Assembly (NCBI GenBank): GCA_947629175.1
Contig: CANRCT010000025.1
Coordinates: forward strand, 1 to 48,542
DNA: 48,542 nucleotides
From: an uncultured Muribaculaceae bacterium
Lineage (GTDB): Bacteria; Bacteroidota; Bacteroidia; Bacteroidales; Muribaculaceae
Direction of reading: 5' to 3'
Of the stretch, positions 1 through 9,006 are shown in pieces. The first letter of the stretch is position 1, and every line of letters begins with the position of its first letter. A program made the position numbers and the translations under genes. Under the pieces are notes generated by a model. The model saw nothing but the letters and a program-made list of their open reading frames with translations, ran no database searches and was not told where the DNA came from.

Positions 1-205
1 TAAGCACGTGTTTTTATTAATTTTTCAGGTGTTTTGAATGACGTTTTTTTGGAACATCAAACTGAACACCCTACTTATTTATGCTATTACAGATTAATTG
101 ATTAGTCCATTTCTTTCCGAAGTATTGTAATAAATCAATTTCAAATCAAAAAATCAATGTCCTCTTGTATTTGACTAAATATTAATATTTTAATAACAGT
201 GGTAA
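1..205. other. AT-rich stretch without a recognised gene
   Basis: No open frame or RNA is supported here. The stretch is very AT-rich, unlike the coding sequence to its right, and contains a perfect 14-nt palindrome at 177-190 (AAATATTAATATTT). A stop codon at 203-205 lies directly before the integrase remnant, so a rearrangement junction probably falls at about 200. Confidence 0.5.
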
Positions 206-601
206 GATTTTTATCGCACCACTACTAAAGATGTATCATCGAAGAATGCGCTAATCAACAAATATCTGAAAAAAATTGCAGAAAAAGCCGAAATAGCAAA
301 ACCCCTCTCAATGCACATCAGCCGTCACTCGTTCGCCCACATAGCTCAGGAGGCTGGAGCCGAATCATCCGCCATCAAGAACATTCTCGGACATAGCAAT
401 CTCGCCACGACCGAGCGATATATGGGCAGTTTCGACACATCCAAAACTGATGAGACGCTTCGCAATGTATTCGCCAAGAAACAATCCTCGGCAATGGTGA
501 CTGAAGAATCGACAGCCAGCAAAGAGGAGCAAGCCATCGAGTTGCTAAAGGGGATGACCCCGGAACAAATCATGGCAGTAATTTCGGCAATCAACAAATA
601 A
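206..601 (+). pseudogene. Tyrosine recombinase/integrase, C-terminal remnant
   Basis: This is the C-terminal catalytic end of a tyrosine site-specific recombinase. The HxxR box (ISRHSF), the second histidine (LGHSN) and the nucleophile tyrosine (ATTERYMGS) are visible. The frame is open only back to 206, just after a TAA. The N-terminal DNA-binding domain and the first catalytic arginine are missing. An ATG at 311 could start a short peptide, but homologous sequence continues upstream of it, so this reads as a 5'-truncated gene. Family identity is clear; it is very unlikely to be an active enzyme. It probably marks an old integration site. Confidence 0.8.
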
Positions 602-613
602 TCAGTAAATTTG
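582..613 (+). promoter_or_regulatory. Bacteroidales-type promoter for the AlbA-like gene
   Basis: A -7 element TAAATTTG (606-613) matches TAnnTTTG. A TTTC at 582-585 sits 20 nt upstream as an imperfect -33 box. The downstream ATG at 633 is 19 nt away. Confidence 0.5.
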
Positions 614-632
614 CAATCTAAACGACAAAGAT

Positions 633-2180
633 ATGCCTCTGACAAAAAATGAAATAAAATCGCTTTTAAGCGATATTGAGAATGAGCGTGTGGAGCGCAC
701 ATTATCCACCGACAACACCAAGAAGATGTCGGAGGCAATCTGCGCGTTTGCCAACGATATCCGCAACACGAAGAAGCCTGGCTATTTCATGATTGGCGCC
801 GATGATGACGGAAATCTCGATGGTCAGATATTCGCCGACGAACAGCTCCGTTCCTATGCCGGGCTTCGCAATTCCGGAACAATACTTCCACCACCAGCGA
901 TGATGGTCTATAAGGAAACTTTCCCTGAAGGTGAAATTGCCGTCATAGAAGTTCAGCCAAGCGAGGATACTCCAGTCAGGTACAAGGGTGTGATTTGGGT
1001 TAGAATCGGTGCCAGGAAAGCCGAGGCAAATACGGAGGAGGAACGAATTTTGACTGAGAAAGGACAGGTGCATAGTTCTTCTTTCGATGGTCGTCCATGC
1101 CGTGAAGCAACTATTGAAGATGTTGACGTGGAACTATTCAAGAAAGAGTATCTGCCTAAAGCAGTCTCTCCGGCAACATTAGCTAAGGATAAACGCACGC
1201 CTATCCAGCAGATGGCATCGTTGCGCCTTTTCGATACACGGTTTAATTGCCCGACTTATGCTGGGATACTTCTACTCGGATACGACCCTCAATACTTCAT
1301 TCCCGGCGCATACATTCAGTATGTTAAGTTTGCTGGGACAAACCGTGCCACAAAGGTTTTGAAAGAAAACCGCTTCAAGGGCAATCTAATTTCAATGTTA
1401 AAAGAGTTGGAGTATTTCATCAAATATTCCATTGAAAGCAAGCGCCCTGAATTTGTCAGCGTATTGCGCGAAGAGCCACGCATCAACTATCCGTGGGAGG
1501 CTATCCGCGAGCTTGCCATGAATGCCGTAATGCACCGAGCCTATAACGGCAACAACTCCCCGATAAAATTCTACGAGTATAGCGACCGCATAGAGATTGA
1601 CAATCCGGGCAACTTATATGGCAAGGTGAACTTAGAGAACTTTCCCAACGAAACAGACTATCGCAATCCCAACATAGCCGAGATAATGCTCAATCTCGGT
1701 TATGTCAACCGTTTCGGTAGCGGTGTGAATACAGTTTCGACGCTTCTTGAAGAGAATAAAAGTAATCCTGCTGAGTTCCTACTTGGTGATTATACAACGT
1801 TCAAGGTAATTGTCCAGAATGCCGATGTCATAGAGAGTGGCACCAATGACACTGCAAAATCTCCCAATGTCATAGTTAATTCTAACGAAACTGGCACCAA
1901 TGATGATGAGGCTGGCACCAAGAGTGGCACCAATGAGAACATAGATGGCACCAATAATAATGGTGTTGGCACCAATAGTGGCACCAATAATGATGTTCAG
2001 CGAAAAATTGCTATAATAGAGATGATGAAACATAATAAACGTGTCAGTGTCACTCAAATATCCAAGTCCTTGAATATCCCTCGCCGGACCCTATTTAGAA
2101 TCATTGATATATTGAAGTCTGAAAACCGGATCAAACGTGTTGGAGATTTAAAGTCTGGCACATGGGAAGTTATAGAATAG
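633..2180 (+). CDS. AlbA/Schlafen-like putative ATP-dependent DNA-binding protein
   Basis: A 515-aa protein of the COG2865 type. Residues about 10-140 form a Schlafen AlbA_2 domain. Residues about 270-350 carry a GHKL-like ATPase segment (AIRELAMNAVMHRAY, then EIDNPG). The last ~60 residues form a winged helix-turn-helix. Between the ATPase and the HTH lies a low-complexity linker (about residues 400-450) with seven GTN/GTK tripeptides encoded by near-identical GGCACCAA units. Family members are usually regulators or accessory proteins of mobile and defence islands; the exact role is unknown. The gene is followed after 18 nt by a TOTE-type helicase in the same orientation, which suggests co-transcription. 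Confidence 0.8.
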   Translation: MPLTKNEIKSLLSDIENERVERTLSTDNTKKMSEAICAFANDIRNTKKPGYFMIGADDDGNLDGQIFADEQLRSYAGLRNSGTILPPPAMMVYKETFPEGEIAVIEVQPSEDTPVRYKGVIWVRIGARKAEANTEEERILTEKGQVHSSSFDGRPCREATIEDVDVELFKKEYLPKAVSPATLAKDKRTPIQQMASLRLFDTRFNCPTYAGILLLGYDPQYFIPGAYIQYVKFAGTNRATKVLKENRFKGNLISMLKELEYFIKYSIESKRPEFVSVLREEPRINYPWEAIRELAMNAVMHRAYNGNNSPIKFYEYSDRIEIDNPGNLYGKVNLENFPNETDYRNPNIAEIMLNLGYVNRFGSGVNTVSTLLEENKSNPAEFLLGDYTTFKVIVQNADVIESGTNDTAKSPNVIVNSNETGTNDDEAGTKSGTNENIDGTNNNGVGTNSGTNNDVQRKIAIIEMMKHNKRVSVTQISKSLNIPRRTLFRIIDILKSENRIKRVGDLKSGTWEVIE

Positions 2181-2198
2181 CTCCCGGCTGTTATCCTT

Positions 2199-5015
2199 AT
2201 GAACGAGGCGGAAATCAACGAATTAAATCGGTTGCGAGCAGAGAATGCACGGCTGAGGGCGTTGTTGACACGTCACGGGATTGCGGCGGACAAATCGGAG
2301 TCTGCGTTGCCTCGAAAGCCGGCACTATCCTTGGATGAGAAGGTGGCACTCTTTCGCGGTTTGTTTCAGGGTCGAGAGGATGTGTTCGCTCGGAGATGGT
2401 TTAGTTCCTCCTCAGGTAAAAGCGGCTATCAGCCGGTATGCGCTCGGGAATGGAATCGGGAGAAGTGCGACAAGAAAAAGTATAAATGTGCGGAATGTCC
2501 CAACCGCGAATTCCAGCCGTTAGGCTACAATGATATTTACAGGCATCTTGAAGGGAAAGACCCAAATGGACGTGACGTTGTAGGAGTTTATGCAATTTTG
2601 CCGGATAATTCATGCTGTTTTCTTTGTTGTGACTTTGATGACAAGAGTTGCGAGCATGGGTATCAAGATGATGTAAGAGCATATGTGTCTGTCTGTCGCG
2701 ACTGGGGCGTTCCGGCATATATCGAGCGATCTCGCTCCGGCAATGGCGCTCATGTCTGGATTCTGTTTGACGAACATATCAAAGCTCAGACGGCACGGCG
2801 ATTGGGTAATGCAATTCTGACAGAAGCTATGGAGCGAGAAGGCCGGATGTCGTTCAAGTCATACGACCGTTTCTTCCCAAACCAGGACTTTATGCCTACG
2901 GGCGGATTCGGCAATCTCGTTGCCTTGCCGCTGCAAGGGAGAGCTCGTAAAGACGGTAACAGCGTGTTTGTTGATGAAGACTTCATCCCGTTAACCGACC
3001 AATGGGAATATCTGCAAAGAATGACGAAGATGACAGCCGCAGAGGTTGAGAAGTTAGTGTCGAGATATGACCGAGAGCCGCTTGGCGAACTGTCAAAGTC
3101 CAGCGAATCCGCGCCATGGGAACGCTCGTTGCCAAAGCCTATGTCAACGGCGGACTTTCCTAAACATATCACCATCGTACGTTCATCCGGCATTTATATT
3201 CCGACAAAAGGATTGTCTGCCAAGGCCGTTAATCATCTTAAGCGTCTGGCGGCTTTCAAGAATCCTGAATTTTATGCGAAACTCGGAATGCGACTGCCTG
3301 TCTATAATCTTCCGCGCATAATCTCATGCTCGGAGATAACCGACGATTATCTCATTCTGCCGCGAGGTTGTGAGGAATCCGCGATAGATTTCCTAAGAGA
3401 AAATAATGTGGATGTCGAAATTCAGGATAAGGCTAATCCGGGAATGCCGATTACGGTAGAGTTCAATGGTCAGCTGTATTCTGAGCAAGAACACGCGATT
3501 GAGGAACTTGCCAGGCATCGTTGCGGAACTCTATATGCCACAACTGCCTTTGGCAAAACCGTTACCGCCGCTGCCATGATAGCCCGGAAGAAAGTCAACA
3601 CCCTGATATTGGTACACACCAAGGCTTTGCTCGACCAATGGCGCAAATGTCTATCGGAATACCTGATAACAGATTTTCAACCGGAAGAACAACCTAAAGG
3701 CCGTGGCCGACGCAAGAAATTCCAACAATTCGGAGCATTGTCATCTACTGAGAACACACTCAATGGCAATATTGACATCGCACTACTGCAATCGTGTATT
3801 AACGACAATGAGGTAAAACCGTTTGTGCGAGAATATGGCATGGTGATAGTTGATGAGTGCCATCATGCCCCGGCGTTCAACTTTGAGCGCGTTCTTCGTG
3901 AGGTGAACGCCCGTTATGTCTATGGCCTTACTGCTACGCCAATACGCAAGGATGGTCATCAACCAATCATCTTTATGCAATGCGGTGAAATCCGTTATAC
4001 GTCCGATGCAAAAGCACAGTTGTCTAAACAATCCTTCCGGCGACTCCTTATCCCGCGTTTTACTTCTCACCGCAATCTCAATGCCGATGGCAGCAACTAC
4101 GCGCAGATTCTCGAAGAGTTAACCGAAAACGAATCGCGAAATAAGCTCATACTGGATGATGTTGCTTCCAACCTTGCCGAAGGGCGCACTCCGATAATTC
4201 TTACTGCACGCACGGCTCACGTTGACATTCTTACTAAACAGTGTCGCAAAATCTGTCCGAATGTAATACGACTCGTAGGCAATGATTCAGCAAAAGCCAA
4301 GCGAGAGGTGATGTCCCGACTGAACGATATTCCGGCAAACGAACTATTGATTATTGTCGCCACCGGCAAATACGTCGGAGAAGGTTTCGACCTTCCGCGG
4401 CTCGACACTCTGATGCTTGCCCTCCCTGTGTCATGGAAAGGACTTATTGCACAATACACCGGACGACTGCATCGCAACTATCCCGGTAAAAACGAAACCC
4501 GTATCTACGACTACATCGACCTGCGCGTTCCGGTCTGTGACTCGATGTATCGTAAGCGTCTTCAAGGTTACAAAGCGGTAGGCTATTCCATCGCTGTCGC
4601 TAACGAAGGGCTGTTTGCCGAACCTACAACTGAGACCATCTTCGATGCGTCGGATTTTGAAAAACCATTCCATGACGATCTTGCATCAGCGAAACAAAGT
4701 ATCGTAATTTCGACAATGCGTTTGCGCTGGAATAAGACACCACGAATCATCGACCTGCTCGCCGCCACCACACTACGCGGTATAAGTGTCACAATCGCCA
4801 TCTCTGAAACAGGCCATCGAGAAACCGAACTTCAGGCGATGGGCTTCAACATCATTCACCGTCCGGAATGCAAGATGCAATGCGCCATCATAGACCAATG
4901 TATAGGGTGGTACGGCAGCGTCAACCTCATCGGTCGTTCTCTTGCTGACACCAATGTTATACGGATGGCCTCATCTGATTTGGCGAATGCCTTAATGGAT
5001 GCTTTGAGGCTGTGA
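2199..5015 (+). CDS. TOTE-type primase-helicase with C-terminal PLD-like domain
   Basis: A 938-aa multidomain protein. A short N-terminal coiled coil (residues 1-25) leads into an archaeo-eukaryotic primase-like domain (about 40-300) with the acidic pair in CCDFDDK. An SF2 helicase follows (about 420-770): Walker A TAFGKT near 450, DECH box VIVDECHH near 550, LTATP, and a C-terminal motif QYTGRLHR. Residues about 800-938 resemble a phospholipase-D-like nuclease (WYGSVNL), but the expected HxK is replaced (KMQCAIID). Such AEP-helicase-nuclease fusions are the core of proposed TOTE conflict systems, which act on nucleic acids of invading elements. The neighbouring AlbA-like gene may be a partner; that is inference. 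Confidence 0.8.
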   Translation: MNEAEINELNRLRAENARLRALLTRHGIAADKSESALPRKPALSLDEKVALFRGLFQGREDVFARRWFSSSSGKSGYQPVCAREWNREKCDKKKYKCAECPNREFQPLGYNDIYRHLEGKDPNGRDVVGVYAILPDNSCCFLCCDFDDKSCEHGYQDDVRAYVSVCRDWGVPAYIERSRSGNGAHVWILFDEHIKAQTARRLGNAILTEAMEREGRMSFKSYDRFFPNQDFMPTGGFGNLVALPLQGRARKDGNSVFVDEDFIPLTDQWEYLQRMTKMTAAEVEKLVSRYDREPLGELSKSSESAPWERSLPKPMSTADFPKHITIVRSSGIYIPTKGLSAKAVNHLKRLAAFKNPEFYAKLGMRLPVYNLPRIISCSEITDDYLILPRGCEESAIDFLRENNVDVEIQDKANPGMPITVEFNGQLYSEQEHAIEELARHRCGTLYATTAFGKTVTAAAMIARKKVNTLILVHTKALLDQWRKCLSEYLITDFQPEEQPKGRGRRKKFQQFGALSSTENTLNGNIDIALLQSCINDNEVKPFVREYGMVIVDECHHAPAFNFERVLREVNARYVYGLTATPIRKDGHQPIIFMQCGEIRYTSDAKAQLSKQSFRRLLIPRFTSHRNLNADGSNYAQILEELTENESRNKLILDDVASNLAEGRTPIILTARTAHVDILTKQCRKICPNVIRLVGNDSAKAKREVMSRLNDIPANELLIIVATGKYVGEGFDLPRLDTLMLALPVSWKGLIAQYTGRLHRNYPGKNETRIYDYIDLRVPVCDSMYRKRLQGYKAVGYSIAVANEGLFAEPTTETIFDASDFEKPFHDDLASAKQSIVISTMRLRWNKTPRIIDLLAATTLRGISVTIAISETGHRETELQAMGFNIIHRPECKMQCAIIDQCIGWYGSVNLIGRSLADTNVIRMASSDLANALMDALRL

Positions 5016-5017
5016 AA

Positions 5018-5205
5018 CTATAAGAAAACATGGGGACTGCGACTTCGGAGCGGTCCCAAGCCCCGGCACGGCAAGGTCATTTGGGTCACCTGCGTTCCCC
5101 GAGCCCTTCGGGGTTCGTGGTAACGGCAGAGTTACCCGAAATCCAAACGGTAACTGTTTGGACACCTTGCTGTGCTCCAATGGGCACACTCTCCTATAAG
5201 AAAAC
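5018..5205. repeat. Hairpin-rich segment flanked by a 12-bp direct repeat
   Basis: CTATAAGAAAAC occurs at 5018-5029 and 5194-5205. Between the copies are four consecutive potential stem-loops: GGGAC/GTCCC (5033-5057), CCCCGA/TCGGGG (5097-5113), GGTAAC/GTTACC (5119-5136) and CCAAAC/GTTTGG (5143-5161). No convincing ORF is present. It could be a structured RNA downstream of the helicase gene or a small non-autonomous element. Confidence 0.45.
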
Positions 5206-5353
5206 CTGAATGGCTTGCCTCTGTGGCAGTCTGTCTGAAGACCGTGCGGATGTTGAGGACAAATATTTCGGATGGAACGATACCGGTTGGTGCTATATCT
5301 ATTGTTTATAGCTATATACATGTACAACCTTATGCTATATCCGGCCAAAAATG

Positions 5354-5425
5354 TTTGGTAAGAATGACAAATTATCCCTTACTTTGCAACGGCAACGACA
5401 CGAAACGCCTCCGACGGGAGGCTCC
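5354..5425 (+). promoter_or_regulatory. Possible promoter plus hairpin, no ORF downstream
   Basis: TTTG at 5354-5357 and TTACTTTG at 5379-5386 approximate a Bacteroidales promoter (spacer 21 nt, one mismatch in the -7 box). A GC-rich stem GCCTCC/GGAGGC follows about 20 nt downstream. The next gene is 500 nt away, so a small RNA is possible. Support is weak. Confidence 0.25.
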
Positions 5426-5480
5426 TAAGTCGGGTCAATAATACGAGAGGTCTCTTAATAATACTATGACACCCGACGGT

Positions 5481-5860
5481 GATTGACTGGTTGACTAATC
5501 AGTCAATCAACTGGATCCCCGTCAAGTCAGTATTGATTTTCAGCGCGATAGGCTCATGCCTATGCGTGGATGGTAAATGTTACCGCCCCTATGACCGTCA
5601 ATTGTTGCCGCCCATGTGGTCCCACGGCAATTCAATCGACATTTCACCCAACTGATTATACACCTACCCAATCAATCGCCTACCCAATCATCTGACTGCG
5701 CAGTTGCGCGATTAACCGGTTGATTGGTTGATGTCCTGATTAGTCAGCACTTCAACCAATCAGTCAATCGCCTGTGCGACCAGTTGAATGAGTGGTCAGG
5801 CAGTTGCATATTCAGTTGAGTGAGCGGTCAAGCGATTAGACAACTGAATTATCAACCGAT
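5481..5860. repeat. Array of related short inverted repeats in a gene-free region
   Basis: Variants of AATCAGTCAATC, CAACTGA and GGTTGATTGG recur on both strands. The clearest pairs are GATTGACTG (5481-5489) with CAGTCAATC (5500-5508), and TGATTGGTTGA (5721-5731) with TCAACCAATCA (5752-5762). The second pair encloses a CTGA/TCAG mini-stem. CCTACCCAATCA is present twice in direct orientation near 5660-5690. Spacing is irregular. The array ends about 40 nt before a small HTH gene. Iterons, recombinase accessory sites or operators are all possible. Confidence 0.6.
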
Positions 5861-5901
5861 TCTATCTTCTTTGTAGATGGAATCAGAACCCTTACGCCCG
5901 A

Positions 5902-6213
5902 ATGCAAAGCACCACGCAAAATATCACCCCTTCAACACTGCTGTTCGCAGTGCCGGAAGAAGAATGGCGCAACCTCCATGCCACACTGGAGCAAATCATC
6001 GACCTCATCACTCGGCGCAACGCCGATGAATCCAACTCCGAATGGATAGAATCCGAAACAGCCCGCAAGCTCCTCGGCATCTCCCCAAAGACGTGGCAGA
6101 ACTACCGCGACCAACGCCTCATCCCCTTCTCGCAGATCGGCCGCAAAATCTACATCAACCGCACCGACCTCGACACCTTCCTCCGAAAGCATCGGATAGA
6201 TTCCCGTAAGTGA
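5902..6213 (+). CDS. Small excisionase-like helix-turn-helix protein
   Basis: A 103-aa protein. The C-terminal half (residues ~48-100) is a MerR/excisionase-type HTH_17 domain: ESETARKLLGISPKTWQNY, then a wing with GRKIYINRTDLDTFL. The N-terminal 45 residues form a helical region (EEEWRNLHATLEQIIDL). Proteins of this layout are common next to integrases and mobilization genes of Bacteroidales elements, where they act as excision or regulatory factors. It stands alone here, directly downstream of the inverted-repeat array, which makes that array a candidate binding region (inference). Confidence 0.7.
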   Translation: MQSTTQNITPSTLLFAVPEEEWRNLHATLEQIIDLITRRNADESNSEWIESETARKLLGISPKTWQNYRDQRLIPFSQIGRKIYINRTDLDTFLRKHRIDSRK

Positions 6214-6273
6214 CGCTGTAACTAAAATCTAGACAAAACGAGACGGCAATGACTATGTTTTACAGCATAATCG

Positions 6274-6304
6274 TTTGTCGTCTCATTTATCTTCAGTAAC
6301 TTTG
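6274..6304 (+). promoter_or_regulatory. Consensus promoter of the restriction-modification operon
   Basis: TTTG (6274-6277), a 19-nt spacer and TAACTTTG (6297-6304) match the Bacteroidales sigma-factor consensus exactly. An upstream in-frame ATG at 6275 falls inside this promoter, so the true start of the next gene is the ATG at 6329, 24 nt downstream. Confidence 0.8.
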
Positions 6305-6328
6305 TGTTCAAATTTAATAAATCAATTA

Positions 6329-6550
6329 ATGGAGACAAAAACAGAACGACAGAAGTTAAATAGGATAAAAGCTGTTTTAGCAGAGACTGGACACACGGGC
6401 AAATGGCTCGCCGAGCAATTAGGTAAAGATCCTGTCACTGTCTCAAAATGGTGCACCAACACTTCCCAGCCGGATCTGTCTACGCTTAATAGAATAGCGG
6501 AATTATTGGACATAGATGTTAAGAATCTGATTAATAGCAATAAAGATTAA
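6329..6550 (+). CDS. XRE-family regulator of the restriction-modification operon
   Basis: A 73-aa helix-turn-helix protein consisting almost entirely of one XRE/Cro-C1 domain (WLAEQLGKDPVTVSKWCTN, then LNRIAELLDIDVKNLI). The start was set by the promoter at 6274-6304. It lies two nt before the methyltransferase gene, so the two are translated from one transcript. Small XRE proteins in this position usually act as controller proteins that time restriction-modification expression; that role is inferred from context. Confidence 0.75.
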   Translation: METKTERQKLNRIKAVLAETGHTGKWLAEQLGKDPVTVSKWCTNTSQPDLSTLNRIAELLDIDVKNLINSNKD

Positions 6551-6552
6551 GA

Positions 6553-8997
6553 ATGGCTTATCAGCATAATATTCGTGAAGAGGAATTAAAGAATCTGATT
6601 GCCAAGGATTGGTTTAGTGCATTCGATACAACGCACATACTAGGCAACGTTGATTTTTCCGTTGCAATGCCGACCAATCCAAACCAGATTGAAACGGAAT
6701 ATTTGCTCTGGGCCGAGGCAAAAAAAGGAGGAAAGGCTTCGATTGAAGAATCTTTCGTTCAACTTATCATAACGATAGGCAAAGCTCGTACTTTTGAACA
6801 TAACCTGCCTCCTAAATTTTTAGGAGCATTTGATTCTGATAAGATCGCATTCATACAATATAATCATCTCCTTGAATTATTTTATCGTAACGATTTTAAC
6901 TGGAACATCACCCCGTCTGATCATAATACAAAAGAGTTTACCTCCGTCTTTGAAGCAGTAAAGGAATGTCTGGAGAAGGAAATGCTTATCTTTCACTATG
7001 AGCATGATGGCAAAGAACTTGAAAAATTTATAAAAAAGAATTTTAAAGTAGGGAAATCTAAACTCTCAAAGATACGCATAAGCAAAAACAACTTTGTGTC
7101 AATCTATCAGAAATGGCTGAAAGAGGTAAGGCCGACAATTGATATAAAGTGGGACGATGTTAAAAAAACAGGAGTTATAGACGCGGACTTCTATCTTGCC
7201 GATATTCTTTCTGAACATAACATTTCGCTGCGCGAAAAACTGTTTGTATTGCTGAGAGATACTTATTATGAACTTGACCGCAAACGCGATGACTATGGTA
7301 TGTTTGCATCAAAGCAGGCATCCTTTAATGATGAGCAAAAGGCTCATACCCAATTTTGGAATCGTTATGACCGACCTCCCAAAAGAGAATATTGGGATTA
7401 CATTGTAAGTCGCAGAGATTTACTCGTTCCACCGGATTTAAGAGAACGTAAGGGTTCGTTCTTTACTCCACAGCAATGGGTTGAATTGTCACAACAATAT
7501 ATTGCTAAGGAATTAGGCGATAATTGGCAAGACGAATATTACATTTGGGATTGCGCCGCAGGTACCGGTAACCTTCTGAATGGATTGCTCGACAAATATA
7601 AAATTTGGGCTTCCACGTTAGACAAGGCGGATGTTGATGTCATGCAGGAAACCATCAAAAACGGTGCTAATCTGCTTCCATCCCATGTTTTTCAATTTGA
7701 CTTCTTAAATGATTCCTTTGACAAACTTCCCGATAGTTTACGGGAGATAATCAATGATCCGGAAAGACGTAAGAAGCTTGTCATATATATCAATCCGCCT
7801 TATGCAGAAGCTGGTGATAGTAAGCAACTGTCATCTTCGGGAATGAATAAGAAAGATGTGGCGGTAATACATGCAACATATCATAAATATCTCGATAGAA
7901 TTGGGATAGCAGGAAGAGAAGTGTTTGCTCAGTTTTTATTCCGGATATACGATGAAATTCCATCAGCTATTATTGCAAATTTTTCCAAATTGAAGAATTT
8001 GCAAGCTCCCAATTTTAAGGATTTCCGGCGTAATTTCAGACCTAAGTTATCAAGATTGTTTTTAGTCCCTGCAAATACATTTGATAATGTAAAGGGATCT
8101 TTCCCGATAGGCTTTTTTATTTGGGACACAAGTGCCCTTCAACCATTTACCGAGATAATTGCAGACGTATATGATTCCAAATCAAATAAAATTGGCTCCA
8201 AGAAAATAGTGTCACTTGATGGAAGCATCAATAATATAGGACATTGGGTCAATAAACAACGAGATGACTATAACTCTAAACGGCTGGGGTTCATGAGTAA
8301 CGGAAGGAATGATTTTCAGAATCAGAAACTCGTTTACTTTATGAACAGTAAGGAACAGATGCCCACGCCACGAGGATGGTGGATTACCCCTAACAATCTG
8401 CAACGAATGATGATATTTGTTGCAGTAAGACATGCCATTGATGCAAATTGGTTAAATGACAGAGATCAATTTCTGACACCAGATTATAGATGTGAAGAGG
8501 ATTCTGTGTTTATATCAGATTGTTTGGCTTATTCTATTTTCTCTGGAGCTAACACAATACAATCTGAAAAGGGGATTAATCATTGGATCCCATTTACGGA
8601 AGAAGAGGTTGAAGCAAGAGATACTTTTAAAAGTCATTTCATGACGGATTATATATCGGGGAAAAACCGACCTAAGATAGAAGCTGCGTTTTTTACTCCG
8701 ACTGTAGACAATACTAAACCATTAATATTTTCTCCTGAAGCAACTGCTGTTTTCGATGCAGGAAAAGAGTTGTGGCGATATTATCATTCTCAAGAAGACT
8801 CAAATCCGGACGCATCGTTATACGACATAAAGATGTATTTCCAAGGTACAAAGACCTTGAAGAACGGCAAAATTCAAATGAGGCCAGTCAGCGATGATGA
8901 ACATTATACGTTGCTTATCAAGAATCTTCGCGAGGCTTTGAAGGTGTTGGCATCACGCATAGAGCCAAAGATATATCAATATGGATTTCTTAAATAG
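6553..8997 (+). CDS. DNA adenine methyltransferase with N-terminal nuclease motif (type IIG-like)
   Basis: An 814-aa protein. Residues ~30-62 carry a D-X(n)-ExK arrangement (GNVDFSVAM, then LLWAEAKKG) typical of PD-(D/E)xK nucleases. SAM-binding motif I is DCAAGTGNLL near residue 335, and the catalytic NPPY tetrapeptide is near 415, the signature of N6-adenine (gamma-class) methylases. The C-terminal ~350 residues probably hold target recognition. Length and order fit a combined type IIG-like enzyme rather than a plain methylase. It is co-transcribed with the XRE gene upstream (2-nt gap) and the nuclease gene downstream (9-nt gap). Confidence 0.8.
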   Translation: MAYQHNIREEELKNLIAKDWFSAFDTTHILGNVDFSVAMPTNPNQIETEYLLWAEAKKGGKASIEESFVQLIITIGKARTFEHNLPPKFLGAFDSDKIAFIQYNHLLELFYRNDFNWNITPSDHNTKEFTSVFEAVKECLEKEMLIFHYEHDGKELEKFIKKNFKVGKSKLSKIRISKNNFVSIYQKWLKEVRPTIDIKWDDVKKTGVIDADFYLADILSEHNISLREKLFVLLRDTYYELDRKRDDYGMFASKQASFNDEQKAHTQFWNRYDRPPKREYWDYIVSRRDLLVPPDLRERKGSFFTPQQWVELSQQYIAKELGDNWQDEYYIWDCAAGTGNLLNGLLDKYKIWASTLDKADVDVMQETIKNGANLLPSHVFQFDFLNDSFDKLPDSLREIINDPERRKKLVIYINPPYAEAGDSKQLSSSGMNKKDVAVIHATYHKYLDRIGIAGREVFAQFLFRIYDEIPSAIIANFSKLKNLQAPNFKDFRRNFRPKLSRLFLVPANTFDNVKGSFPIGFFIWDTSALQPFTEIIADVYDSKSNKIGSKKIVSLDGSINNIGHWVNKQRDDYNSKRLGFMSNGRNDFQNQKLVYFMNSKEQMPTPRGWWITPNNLQRMMIFVAVRHAIDANWLNDRDQFLTPDYRCEEDSVFISDCLAYSIFSGANTIQSEKGINHWIPFTEEEVEARDTFKSHFMTDYISGKNRPKIEAAFFTPTVDNTKPLIFSPEATAVFDAGKELWRYYHSQEDSNPDASLYDIKMYFQGTKTLKNGKIQMRPVSDDEHYTLLIKNLREALKVLASRIEPKIYQYGFLK

Positions 8998-9006
8998 AAA
9001 GCAATC

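Noticed and set aside
5172-5441. 89-aa ORF downstream of the helicase gene
   Set aside because: It covers a hairpin and a promoter-like region, has no start context and no recognisable family.
5481-5860. CRISPR array
   Set aside because: The repeats are short, vary in sequence, occur on both strands and have irregular spacing; no spacer-repeat pattern and no cas gene.
6275-6328. Upstream start for the XRE regulator
   Set aside because: The ATG at 6275 lies inside the promoter, upstream of the -7 box, so the transcript would not contain it.
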